Below, piece by piece: positions 34,516 to 45,699 of a DNA stretch of 64,000 nt. Source of the DNA: Rhinopithecus roxellana (Eukaryota; Chordata; Mammalia; Primates; Cercopithecidae); assembly GCF_007565055.1 (NCBI RefSeq), contig NC_044560.1:83333295-83397294 (forward strand). Reading direction: 5' to 3'. Made by a program: the position numbers and the translations under genes. Within the stretch, counting starts at the first letter, position 1. Every line of letters starts with the position of its first letter. The notes under the pieces were generated by a model, which saw only the letters and a list, made by a program, of their open reading frames with translations, made no database searches and was not told where the DNA came from.

Positions 34516-34706
34516 GAGTCATTGCCGCAGTGTGTGAGGATCCTTTAAGCTAGGTTGCTGGCCATTTTTTTTTCCACGTTGCTGAGAGCTCGGGTTATTC
34601 CTCACACTGGGTGGGTTTTGATTTCTCACCCCTGAGGCAGCCACTCGGGGGCGGGGTGCACCTCCTTACGAGAGAGAACCAGCGACCACCCCTGGAGGGG
34701 AATGTA

Positions 34707-34724
34707 ATCCCGAATGAGCCTCCA
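34707..34724 (-). promoter_or_regulatory. Primer-binding site, tRNA-Pro-like
   Basis: Read on the minus strand, TGGAGGCTCATTCGGGAT lies 3 nt after the LTR end. It differs from the tRNA-Pro primer site by three transitions (positions 4, 10, 12). Confidence 0.7.
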
Positions 34725-34727
34725 AAT

Positions 34728-35230
34728 TGTTATAAATAAAGTTTCAGTGCTGCAAAAGAAATAGCACTCGAATATAAAATTTTCTTTTTAATTCTCAGCA
34801 AGGCAAGCTACTTCTATAGAAGGGTGCACCCATAGAGATGGAGCAATGGTGAGCACACACTTGGACAAGGGAGGGGAAGGGCTTTTTATTCCTGATGCAC
34901 ATGGCCCCTGCGGCTGTGTCATTCCCCTATTGGCTAGGGTTAGACTGCACAGGCTAAACTAATTCCGATTGACTAATTTAAAGAGAGTAACAGGCTGAGT
35001 GGTTTGGCGGGAAAAATGGTTATGCAGGGTGGAGAATGAGTCAGGGTGGAGCAGGTAGCAGGTAATCGGAATGAGTCAGGGTAGAGCATGTAATTAGAAT
35101 GAGTCAAGGTGGAGCAGATAATTGAAAAAGGTTGCTTTATGAGCAAGTTAAGTTTAAAAGTAGAAGGCAAAGAATTGTATATACTGACATATTGATTCTT
35201 TAAACATAAATTTAGAACTCATATCTAACA
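34728..35230 (-). mobile_element. 5' LTR of the class I ERV
   Basis: 503 bp on the minus strand, starting TGTTAGATATG and ending TTTATAACA, with the primer site directly after it. Its own poly(A) signal aataaa is not in the usual place. It contains repeated 'aatgagtcagggt' blocks (35026-35110). Confidence 0.65.
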
Positions 35231-35249
35231 TGTTGCTGAGTTTAAGAGT

Positions 35250-35732
35250 CTTTTTGTTTGTTGTTTGTTTGTTTTTGAGACAGGATCTTGCTCTGTCACC
35301 CAGGCTGGAATGGAGTGGCCAATCATAGCTCACCGCAGCCTCCAGTTCCTGGGCTCAAGTGATTCTCCCCCCCTCAGCCTCCCAAGTAGCTGGGGCTATG
35401 GAGATGTGTCACCATGCTCAGCTAATTTTTTACATTTTTTTGTAGAGATGGAGTCTTGCTATGTGTCCCAGGCTGGTCTTGAAATCTTGGCCTTAAGCCA
35501 TCCTCCTGCCTGAAACCTCTGCCTCCTAGGTTCAGGCAATTCCCCTGCTTCAGCCTCCGGAGTAACTGGGATTAAAGGTGCCTGCCACCATGCTTGGCTA
35601 ATTTTTTGTATTTTTAGTAGAGATGAGGTTTCATGGTATTAGCCAGGATGATCTCGATCTCCTGACCTTGTGATCTGCCTGCCTTGGCCTCCCAAAGTGC
35701 TGGGATTACAGGCGTGATTCACCACAACTAGC
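35250..35732 (-). repeat. Two fused antisense Alus
   Basis: 35250-35510 is one Alu with GTTT tail; 35511-35732 is a second lacking its 3' part. Confidence 0.85.
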
Positions 35733-35888
35733 CCTGTAAATATTTTTAAAGCAGGTATTAGAGAACCAAAGGCAAAAAAGGAAACTAAAGTAGCATAAAG
35801 AGAATAACTGGAAGAAGTATCTGCCACCCTTATATCTGAGAATCATAGGGAAGAGAGTGAAATTATTCCAATTTAGAAGTTAGAACTA

Positions 35889-36400
35889 AGATTGCCAGGT
35901 AAAATACAGGACACTCATTTAAGTTAAAATTTCAGATAAACTATGAATAATTTATTTTTATTATTATTTTTTTATTTTTTGAGATGGAGTTTCACTCTTG
36001 TTGCCCAGGCTGGAATGCAGTGGCACAATCTTGGCTCACTGCAACCTCTGCCTCCTGGGTTCAAGTGATTTTCCTGCCTCAGCCTCCCAAGTAGCTTGGA
36101 TCACAGGCATGCGCCACCATGCCCAGCTAATTTTGTATTTTTAGTAGAGATGGGTTTCACCATGTTGGTCAGTCTAGTCTTGAACTCCTAACCTCAGGTG
36201 ATCCGCCTGCCTCAGCCTCCCAAAGGGCTGGGATTAAAGGCGTGAGCCACCGCGACCAGTCAACTATGAATAATTTTAGTCTAACTATACACCATGTGAG
36301 ATTTGGAACATACTTATAATTTAAAATTATCTATTGTTTATCTACAATTCAAATTTAACTGATACTCTGTGTTTTTCTTTGCTAAGTCTGGCAACCCTAG
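35889..36400. repeat. Palindromic MITE-like element with Alu
   Basis: Starts 'attgccaggtaaaatacagg' and ends with the complement 'tctggcaaccct'. The inner arms also pair: 'agataaactatgaataattt' against 'aaaattatctattgtttatct'. The antisense Alu 35953-36258 is flanked by aactatgaataattt. DNA-transposon relic; family not named. Confidence 0.6.
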
Positions 36401-36698
36401 CTGGAACCCTGACATCTGAGGTGAGGAGGCTGCTTTCAGTGACAGATGTCTTTGAGGGGACCACAGTGAAGCTGATGATTCTGTGAATGGTAGAAAAGTG
36501 CAAACAAATCAACTGCTGATACTGGAATAAACTGCAGCTACTGGGTGAAAAATCATTGCTGAGGGGATGCTGACGGGTATAAGAAATTGACAAGAGCTTC
36601 TAGCTTAGAAGTTTCCCTCTGGTGTACTCCACTGGCAGCCGGAAAAAAAGAATGGTGGTTTTCAATTTCAGCTCTGGCATTAGAAAACAGACCGCAAG
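36401..36698. other. No recognised feature
   Basis: No gene or repeat recognised. Confidence 0.4.
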
Positions 36699-37009
36699 GC
36701 CAGGCGCGGTGGCTCAAGCCTGTAATCCCAGCACTTTGGGAGGTCAAGACGGGCGGATCATGAGGTCAGAAGATCGAGACCATCCTGGCTAACACGGTGA
36801 AACCCCATGTCTACTAAAAAAAAAAAAAAAATACAAAAAACTAGCCGGGCGAGGTGGCGGGCGCCTATAGTCCCAGCTACTCGGGAGGCTGAGGCAGGAG
36901 AATGGCGTAAACCCGGGAGGCGGAACTTGCAGTGAGCTGAGATCCAGCCACAGCACTCCAGCCTGGGTGACAGAGCGAGACTCCGTCTCAAAAAAAAAAA
37001 AAAAAAAAA
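36699..37009 (+). mobile_element. AluY: AluY, full length
   Basis: Sense young Alu with an internal A15 run and an A tail that abuts the AT-rich 3' end of the L1. Confidence 0.94.
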
Positions 37010-38491
37010 TTATTTATTATACTTTATGTTGTAGGGTACATGTGCACAACGTGCAGGTTTGTTACATATGTATACATGTGCCATGTTGGTGTGTTGCGTC
37101 CATTAACTCATCATTTACATTAGGTATATCTCCTAATGCTATCCCTCCCCCCTCCTCCCACCCCACAACAGGCCCTGGGTGTGTGATGTTCCCCTTCCTG
37201 TGTCCAAGTATTCTCATTGTTCAATTCCCACTTATGAGTGAGAACATGCAGTGTTTGATTTTCTGTTCTTGTGATAGTTTGCTGAGAATGATGGTTTCCA
37301 GCTGCATCCATGTCCCTACAAAGGACATGAACTCATCCTTTTTTATGGCCACATGTGTATGTGCCACATTTTCTTAATCCAGTCTGTCACTGACAGACAT
37401 TTGGGTTGGTTCCAAGTCTTTGCTATTGTGAATAGTGCTGCAATAAACATGCATGTGCATGTGTCTTTATAGCAGCATGATTTATAATTCTTTGGGTGTA
37501 TACCCAGTAATGGGATGGCTGGGTCAAATGGTATTTCTAGTTCTAGATCCTTGAGGAATAGCCACACTGTCTTCCACAATGGTTGAACTAGTTTACAGTC
37601 CCACCAACAGTGTAAAAGTGTTCCTATTTCTCCACATCCTCTCCAGCACCTGTTGTTTCCTGACTTTTTAATGATTGCCATTCTAAGTGGTGTGAGATGG
37701 TATCTCATTGTGGTTTTGATTTGCATTTCTCTGATGGCGAGTGATGATGATCATGTTTTCATGTGTCTGTTGGCTGCATAAATGTCTTCTTTTGAGAAAT
37801 GTCTGTTCATATCCTTTGCCCACTTTTTGATGGGGTTTTTTCTTGTAAATTTGTTTGAGTTCTTTGTAGGTTCTGGATATTAGCCGTTTCTCAGACGAGT
37901 AGATCGCAAAAATTTTCTTCCATTCTGTAGGTTGCCTGTTCACTCTGACGGTAGTTTCTTTTTTTGTGCAGAGGCTCTTTAGTTTAATTAGATCCCATTT
38001 GTCAATTTTGGCTTTTGTTGCCATTGCTTTTGGTGTTTTAGACATGAAGTCCTTGCCCATGCCTATGTCCTGAATGGTATTGCCTAGGTTTTCTTCTAGG
38101 ATTTTTATGGTTTTAGGTTTAGCATTTAAGTCTCTAATCCATCTTGAATTAATTTTTGTATAAAGTATAAGGAAGGGATCCAGTTTCAGCTTTCTACTTA
38201 TGGCTAGCCAGTTTTCCCAGCATCATTTATTAAATAGGGAACCCTTTCCCCATTTCTTGTTCTTGTCAGGTTTGTCAAAGATCAGATGGTTGTAGATGTG
38301 TGGTATTATTTCTGAGAGCTCTGTTCTGTTCCATTGGTCTATATCTCTGTTTTGGTACCAGTATCATGCTGTTTTGGTTACTGTAGCCTTGTAGTATAGT
38401 TTGAAGTCAGGTAGCGTGATGCCTCCAGCTTTGTTCTTCTGGCTTAGGATTGTCTTGGCAATGCAGGCTCTTTTTTGGTTCCATATGAACT

Positions 38492-38801
38492 TTTTTTTTT
38501 TTTTTGAGACGGAGTCTCGCTCTGTTGCTCAGGCTGGAGTGCAGTGGCCGGATTTCAGCTCACTGCAAGCTCTGCCTCCCGGGTTTACCCCATTCTCCTG
38601 CCTCAGCCTCCTGAGTAGCTGGGACTACAGGCACCCGCCACCTCGCCTGGCTAGCTTTTTGTATTTTTTAGTAGAGACGGTGTTTCACCGTGTTTGCCAG
38701 GATGGTCTCGATCTCCTGACCTCGTGATCCGCCCATCTCGGCCTCCCAAAGTGCTCCCAAAGTGCTCGGATTACAGGCTTGAGCCACCACACCTGGCCCC
38801 C
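38492..38801 (-). mobile_element. AluY: AluY in L1
   Basis: Antisense young Alu with a duplicated 'aaagtgctcccaaagtgctc' segment in its right end. Confidence 0.94.
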
Positions 38802-39228
38802 ATATGAACTTTAAAGTAATTTTTTCCAATTCTGGGAATAAAGTCATTGGTAGCTTAATGGAGATGACATTGAATCTACAAATTACCTTGGGCAGTATGG
38901 CCATTTTCATGATATTGATTCTTCCTATCCATGAGCATGAAATGTTCTTCCATTTGTTTGTGTCCTTTTTTATTTCATTGAGCAGTGGTTTGCAGTTCTC
39001 CTTGAAGAGGTCCTTCACATCCCTTGTAAGTTGAATTCCTAGGTATTTTATTCCCTTTGAAGCAATTGTGAATGGGAGTTCACTCATAATTTGCTCTCTG
39101 TTTGTCTGTCATTGGTGTATAAGAATGTTTGTGATTTTTGCACATTGATTTTGTATCCTGAGACTTTGCTGAAGTTGCTTATCAGCTTAAGGAGATTTTG
39201 GGCTGAGACAATGGGGTTTTCTTTTTCT

Positions 39229-39525
39229 TTTTTTTTTTTTTTTTGAGACGGAGTCTCGCTCTGTCGCCCAGGCTGGAGTGTAGTGGCCGGATCCTGGCTC
39301 ACTGCAAAATCCGCCTCCCGGGTTCACGCCATTCTCCTGCCTCAGCCTCCCGAGTAGCTGGGACTACAGGCGCCCGCCACCTCGCCCGGCTAGTTTTTTG
39401 TATTTTTTAGTAGAGACGGGGTTTCACCATGTTAGCCAGGATGGTCTCGATCTCCTGACCTCGTGATCCGCCCGTCTTGGCCTCCCAAAGTGCTGGGATT
39501 ACAGGCTTGAGCCACTGCGCCCGGC
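39229..39525 (-). mobile_element. AluY: AluY in L1
   Basis: Antisense young Alu with a 16-bp target duplication. Confidence 0.95.
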
Positions 39526-39644
39526 CGACAATGGGGTTTTCTAAATATACAATCATGTCATCTGCAAACAGGGACAATTTGATTTCCTCTTTTCCTAATT
39601 GAATACCCTTTATTTCTTTCTCTTGCCTGATTGCCCTGGCCAGA

Positions 39645-41107
39645 GCTTCCACCGCAAATCAACAGAATATACATTCTTCTCAGCACCACATCGCACTTAT
39701 TCCAAAATTGACCACATAGTTGGAAGTAAAGCACTCCTCAGCAAATGTACAAGAACAGAAATTATAACAAACTGTCTCTCAGACCACAGTGCAATCAAAC
39801 TAGGACTCAGGATTAAGAAACTCACTAAAAACCGCTCAACTACATGGAAACTGAACAACCTGCTCCTGAATGACTACTGGGTACATAACGAAATTAAGGC
39901 AGAAATAAAGATGTTCTTTGAAACCAGTGAGAACAAAGATACAACATACCAGAATCTCTGGGACACCTTTAAAGTAGTGTGTAGAGGGAAATTTATGGCA
40001 CTAAATGCCCACAAAAGAAAGCAGGAAAGATCTAAAATTGACACCCTAACATCACAATTAAAAGAACTAGAGAAGCAAGAGCAAACACATTCAAAAGCTA
40101 GCAGAAGGCAAGAAATAACTAAGATCAGAGCAGAACTGAAGGAGATAGAGACAGGGAAACCTCTTCAAAAAATCAATGAATCTAGGAGCTGGCTTTTTGG
40201 AAAGATAAACAAAATTGATAGATCGCTAACAAGACTAGTAAAGAAGAAGAGAGAGAAGAATCAAATAGATGCAATAAAAAATGATAAAGGGGATATTACC
40301 ACTGACCCCACAGAAATATAAGCAACCATCAGAGAATACTATAAACACCTCTACGCAAATAAACTAGAAAATACGGAAGAAATGAATAAATTCCTGGACA
40401 CATACACTCTCCCAAGACTACACCAGGAAGAAGTTGAATCCCTGAATAGACCAATAACAGGCTCTGAAATTCAGGTAATAATTAATAGCCTACCAACCAA
40501 AAAAAAGTCCAGGACCGGACGGATTCACAGCCGAATTCTACCAGAGGTACAAGGAGGAGCTGGTACCATTCCTTCTGAAACTATTCCAATCAACAGAAAA
40601 AGAGGGAATCCCTCCTAACTCATTTTTTGAGGCCAATATCATCCTGTTACCAAAGCCTGGCAGAGACACAGCAAAAAAAGAGAATTTTAGACCAATATCC
40701 CTGATGAACATCGATGAAAAAATCCTCAATAAAATACTGGCAAACTGAATCCAGCAGCACGTCAAAAACCTTATCCACCATGATCAAGTGGGCTTCATCC
40801 CTGGGATGCAAGGCCGGTTCAATATATGCAAATCGATAAACGTAATCCAGCATATAAACAGAACCAAAGACAAAAACCACATGATTATCTCAATAGATGC
40901 AGAAAAGGCCTTTGACAAAATTCAACAGCCCTTCATGCTAAAAACTCTCAATAAATTCGGTATTGATGGAACATATCTCAAAATAATAAGAGCTGTTTAT
41001 GACAAACCCACAGCCAATATCATACTGAATGGGCAAAAACTGGAAGCATTCCCCTTGAAAACTGGCACAAGACAGGGATGCCCTCTCTCACCACTCCTAC
41101 TCTTATA
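39645..41107 (+). mobile_element. L1: L1, inverted 5' part (ORF2 EN/RT)
   Basis: Sense ORF2 from the end of the endonuclease domain (the SDHSAIKLGL block near 39790) to the RT block TRQGCPLSP near 41090. The frame 39599-40321 is open for 240 codons, then a stop (40319-40321), a frameshift after 40500 and others break it. It ends exactly where the antisense piece begins in ORF2 order, so the two are halves of one insertion. Confidence 0.92.
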
Positions 41108-41962
41108 ATTTCTTATGCCTGACTTTACTTTAATCTCTTAACCCTGTTATCTTTGTAAGCTGAGAATGTGCATCACCTCAGGACCACTATTGTACAAATG
41201 GATTGTAAAACGTGTGTTCGAACAATATGAAATCAGTGCACCTTGAAAAAGAACAGAATAACAGCGATTTTCAGGGAACGAGGGAAGATAACCATAAGGT
41301 CTGACTGCCTGCAGGGTTGGGCAGAAGACAGCCATATTTTTCTTCTTGCACAGAGCCTATAAATGGACATGCAAGTAGGAGAGATATTGCTGAATTTTTT
41401 TTCCAGCAAGGAATATCCTGGGGAAGGTATGCATTCCTGGGGGAAGGTCTATAAACGGCTGCTCTGGGAGTGTCTGTCTTATGCAGTTGAGATAAGGACT
41501 GAACTATGCCCTGGTCTCCTGCAGTACCCTCAGGCTTACTAGGATTGGGAACTTTCAGCCTGGTAAATTTTGGTCAGACCAGTTCTCTGCTCTTGAACCC
41601 TGTTTTCTGTTAAGATGTTTATCAAGACAATACTTGCACAGTGGGACATAGACCCTCATCAGTAATTCTAATTTTGCCTTTGCCTTGTTATCTTTATTGC
41701 CATTTGAAGCATGTGATCTTTGTGACCTACTCCATGTTCATATACCCCCTCCCCTTTTAAAATTGCTAATAAAAACTTGCTGGTTTTGTGGCTCAGGGAA
41801 TATCACAGACCTACCTACATGTGATGTTACCCCTGGAGGCTCAGCTGTAAAATTCCTCTCTTTGTACTCTTTCTCTTTATTTCTCAGACTGGCCAATACT
41901 TAGGGAAAATAGAAAGAACCTATATTGAAATATTGGGGGCAGGTTCCCCCGATACTGATTTC
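41108..41962 (+). mobile_element. MER11-like LTR (class II)
   Basis: Begins with 'atttcttatgcctgactt' and ends 'ggggcaggttcccccgata', with 'ctaataaaaacttgctgg' as poly(A) region. Matches my memory of MER11 LTRs, slightly 5' truncated against the L1. No internal viral sequence adjoins it. Confidence 0.75.
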
Positions 41963-41968
41963 TCTCTG

Positions 41969-42393
41969 TATTAGTCTGTTCTCATGCTGCTAATAAAGAC
42001 ATACCCAAGACTGGGTAATTTTAAAGAAGAGGTTTAATGAATTTAGGGACAAATTGTGAATACCCACGGGGTGACTTTTGCACTATAAGAAAGCAAAAAA
42101 CAGTTCCACATGACTGGGGAGGCCTCATAATCATGGTGGAAGGTGAAAGAGGAGCAAAGACATGTCTTATGTGGTGACAGGCAAGAGGGTGTGTGCAGAG
42201 GAACTGCCCTTTATAAAACCATCAGCTCTCCTGAGACTTATTCACCATCATGAGAACAGCACCCTGCTCCCATGCTTCAATTACCTCCCACCGGGTTCCT
42301 CTCACAACACATGGGGGTTATGGGAGCTACAATTCAAGGTGAAATTTGGGTGAGGACATACCGCCAAACCATATCACTCTTCTGCTATGTTTT
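41969..42393 (-). repeat. THE1/MST LTR with a 60-bp filler
   Basis: Ends 'tgtattagtctgttctcatg' and 'gccaaaccatatca' mark the LTR. Within it, 42043-42100 does not belong to the LTR and is an inverted copy of 42972-43031. Confidence 0.85.
42043..42103 (-). repeat. Inverted templated insertion, copy 1
   Basis: 61 bp, the reverse complement of 42972-43031 with a single 1-bp indel. It replaces a few bases of the THE1/MST LTR. Confidence 0.93.
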
Positions 42394-42660
42394 CATGCAA
42401 AGCATTGCCATGAAAGGGAGCATGCTCCCCATCCTACTCAAGCACAGCTCTTGGCTCTGTGCATATATTAGTGGGAGGACTATTGTGGTTTGGTGAAAAA
42501 TAAGTCAGCAGCATCCTATCCTGGGTCAAGAACTTGGAGCCTGCTGGCATCATAACACTGTCCCTTTACCCAGTTAGAGCAAGTGCTTCTACAGGGCACT
42601 GTCAGACCAGAACATGTCCTGGTGTTAGGGGTAGGGTGTTTGGATTTTCCTTGTTTAATT
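42394..42660. other. No recognised feature
   Basis: Unique-looking sequence with no gene evidence. Confidence 0.4.
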
Positions 42661-42808
42661 TTTATTTATTTATTTAGACAGGATCTCACTCTGTCACCAA
42701 GGCTGGAGTGCAGTAATCCTGGCTTACTGCAACCTCCATCTCCCAGGTTCAAGCAATTCTCCTGCCTCAGCCTCCTGAGTAGCTGGGATTACAGACATGC
42801 ATCACCAC

Positions 42809-42844
<36 letters not shown>

Positions 42845-42973
42845 GTATTTTTAGTAGAGATGGGATTTTGCCCTGTTGGCCAGCCTGGTGTCGAACTCCT
42901 GACCTCAAGTGAACTGCCCACCTCAGCCTCTCAAAGTACTAGGATTACAGGTGTGAGCCACCACACCCAGCCT
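42661..42973 (-). mobile_element. Alu
   Basis: Antisense Alu with a T33 run inside the linker (42811-42843), an internal homopolymer expansion. Confidence 0.88.
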
Positions 42974-43031
42974 GTTTTTTGCTTTCTTATGTGCAAAAGT
43001 CACCCCGTGGGTATTCACAATTTGTCCCTAA
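42972..43031 (+). repeat. Inverted copy 2, likely donor
   Basis: The flanking sequence to the right is unique, so this is the probable template for the filler at 42043. Confidence 0.9.
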
Positions 43032-43335
43032 CCACTAGAAGTTTTCATGAATGTATCCTTTGTAGCACTCCAGAAGGTGAACTTCTTGATAGAAGCTGTC
43101 TCCCAACATCAGTCAGTACTCAAAAATGTGTCAGCTACCAGAGAAGGGGTTATACCCTGATACTTCAGTCAATTACTCTGGCATTGTAGAAACTAATAAA
43201 CAGCTCCAAATATTCTATGATATCTTAAATCAAAACAATTAAGGAAGAGACAAGGGAAACAAATAGTGCCTGCTGCAATGCTTTCCAATTCCCTTTGGGA
43301 AGATAGGGTATCTTGTTTTCCAGGAAGTCATCGCT
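43032..43335. other. No recognised feature
   Basis: Unique-looking. A frame continues through from the Alu but shows no protein family. Confidence 0.4.
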
Positions 43336-43948
43336 TAGAATTTTTTTTTTTTTTTTTTTTGACAGAGTCTTGCTCTGTCACCGAGGCTGCAGTGTAGTGG
43401 TGCCATCTTAGCTCACTGCAACCTCCACCTCCCAGGCTCAAGTGATTCTCATGCCTCAGCCTACCAAGTAGCTGGGATTACAGTTGTGTGCTACCACACC
43501 CAGCTAATTTTTGTATTTTTATTTTTATTTACATATTTTTTTAAGATAGAGTTTTACTCTGTTGCCCACGGTGGAGTGCAGTGGCTCACTATAACTTCTG
43601 CTTCCTGGGTTCAAGCGATTCTCATGCGTCAGCCTCCCGAGTAGCTGGGACTACACGTGTGTGCTACCACGCCTGGCTACTTTTTTTGTATTTTTAGTAA
43701 AGAGGCATTTCGTGTTGGCCAGGCTGGTCTCAAACTCCTGACCTCAGGTGATCTGCCTTCCTTGGTCTCCCAAAGTGCTAGGATTGCAAGCATGAGCTAC
43801 TGCACCCAGCCTAATTTTTGTATTTTTAGTGGGCGGGGGGGCGGTTCGTAATGTTGGCCAGATTAGTCTCAAACTATAGACCTCAGCTGATCCACCTTTC
43901 TCATCTTCCCGGTGCTGCGATTACAGGCGTAAGCCACTGCACCCAGCC
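43336..43948 (-). repeat. Nested antisense Alus
   Basis: An older Alu (43336-43525 and 43813-43948) is split by another (43530-43812). 'ctaatttttgtatttttat' lies at both junctions. Confidence 0.85.
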
Positions 43949-45190
43949 AGCAATTTTTAATTCTCTATTTTTTGCTCTGGAGGTCCTAAGTTTTAGATTC
44001 AGTGACACGTTGCTGTGCCATTCATGCTGCTGGGTATTGTTGATTGGCACTCAGCATCCATTCCCATCTCCTTCTACTGTCCCTTCCTGTGCTGCAGAAT
44101 CTGGAGAGTTAAAATGTCATGGCCAGGATTTGGAAATGAGGTGGAGGCCACCTGCCTGCTGCTTGCTGCTGAAGTATGGCAGCAGAAGTATGAGGTGTGT
44201 CTGCAGCAGGGTTGTAGGGTCCAGTCACTAGCCATGTAAGGGTTGAGAGGCTGTTTCAGGGGCAGCAATGGTGATGTTGACTTCCAATCCCTGAATCACA
44301 GCCACGGCAGTGTGTTGTTGAGCTTAACAGGTACAGTGATGAAGTCCTCATTTCTTACTTTCCTGATAGCAGCAAAAATGGGTAGCTACCCTGGTGGGAC
44401 AGTTTGGAGTCATCCTTGCAGAGTCATTCTCTAGCCTCCCTGACAATTTGTATTACCTAATTCCTTATATGAATTCTTTTCTGTTTAAACTAGCCAGGTT
44501 GCTTTCTGCTCAAACTAGCCAGGTTGGTTTCAACTGAACCTTGAAAGATACACCGAAGTTCAGAGTGTCTAATACTAAAAGTTGTGCTGGTCTAGGTGGA
44601 TAGAGTAAGTCCCACAGCAGACCACATCATATCTAGAGATCATAAGGCCTCTAGCTATTTCCTGTGCCTAGTTGTCAGGATCATGTCCTATGCAGTCCAC
44701 CCTAAAAAGCCCTTTTACGTTAGCAGTCTGGAATGTTACTAGGTCATCCAGCACAGGTTGCATGTGCCATAGTCATAAAATTTGGGACCTGAAACTTGGA
44801 GCCTGGGTGCAGGAAATGTGGAATGAATACTAGGGTGAGTTCCAGGTAGAGTCACAATTAAGGTGAAGGCGTCAATTACATGACTTCCCAGGTGAGAAGA
44901 TACAAAAGGCTGAGCCCAGAGAAGCTTGGTGCTCCTCACTTCTGATGCTTTCTCTGCTGCCATGATGATCAAAAGTCCTCAGCACCCAAGATGGCCTTTG
45001 GGGACTGAGTGGCAAGGACAGCCACACTAAGAGGAAAGATGTTTTTTGCTTTCCCTCTCTGGGTATCCAGCTTTACAAGAAATAGGTAAACTGATTTTCT
45101 TTGATAGATAGTACAGTGGTGTTTGGCTGACATTTCACCACCTAAAATTATTAAGTTACCTTTAGAGTGAACTGCAATTACATTTTTGAC
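43949..45190. other. No recognised feature
   Basis: 1.2 kb with short frames on both strands and no family signature; may hold decayed ancient repeats. Confidence 0.4.
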
Positions 45191-45378
45191 AAGCTCTAAA
45201 ATATATCCTCAACAAACCCCTCCATCTCTACCACCTCTACCCTATCCCTAGTTATCAGCATCTATCGGCAGGAGAGAGATCATATCTTATCTCTTCCCTG
45301 CTTAAGATCCTTCAAAGGTGTCCCTTCACATTTATAAGAAAAAAATCCAAGCTCCTTAAGGTGGCCTACAAATTCCTA
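45191..45378 (+). repeat. L2: L2 relic hosting the provirus, left part
   Basis: 'ggtggcctacaaattcctat' continues after the provirus as 'ctggcctttgcttctctatc', the order of an L2 3' segment. Confidence 0.7.
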
Positions 45379-45384
45379 TGTAAT
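45379..45384. repeat. Target-site duplication, left
   Basis: tgtaat, repeated at 53278-53283. Confidence 0.9.
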
Positions 45385-45699
45385 TATTGAGGACCGCGCT
45401 GGGGGTGGTGAAGAATGAACAGACACAAGAGACAAAGACAAACAGAGAACATGGCGGCCGCGCACAGAGCCTCCGCCTCACTTTATTTATACTCCATAAA
45501 CCTCACATCAGCAGAAATAACACAATGCAAAACAAACTTTCTCTACCCAGATGTAACCTTCTGCTTAGTTCCTTGTCTCTAGGCTCTTCCTTATTTGTCT
45601 GCCTTCTTTGCGCCTACTGGAGTTCATTAAAAGTTCAACTGGAGATACTGTCCTTGAGCCCTATGTATTCTTAGCATATTGTTTTCAATGGCCCCTGCA
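45385..45699 (-). repeat. 3' LTR of the provirus
   Basis: 315 bp. On the minus strand it begins TGCAGGGGCC and ends CCTCAATA, not the usual CA. 'gagtataaataaagtg' supplies both a TATA-like box and AATAAA. Confidence 0.95.

Larger units (their letters stand above)
32422..34727 (-). pseudogene. Class I ERV gag/leader relic
   Basis: Between RNase H and the LTR. It includes a long pyrimidine-rich stretch (32590-32740; purine-rich on the viral strand), two arrays of short direct repeats (32866-32978 and 33318-33515), and leader sequence up to the primer site. It is interrupted by an Alu (32979-33283, duplication atttctcac) and a separate LTR (33519-34515). No gag frame is readable. Confidence 0.5.
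37010..39644 (-). mobile_element. L1: L1, 3' part in antisense
   Basis: Antisense L1 (primate L1P type) running from the 3' end ('gggtacatgtgcacaacgtg') through the C-terminal ORF2 to the reverse transcriptase FADD motif near 39575. Fragments 38060-37683, 37726-37343 and 39087-38810 are ORF2 pieces in different frames. Two AluY copies sit inside (38492-38801, duplication ccatatgaacttt; 39229-39525, duplication gacaatggggttttct). At 39640-39645 the orientation flips. Confidence 0.92.

Noticed and set aside
39599..40321. 240-codon frame as a host gene
   Set aside because: It is L1 ORF2 endonuclease/RT linker sequence, truncated by a stop.
42797..43189. 130-codon frame
   Set aside because: Half is Alu and poly(T)-encoded Phe; the rest has no recognised family.
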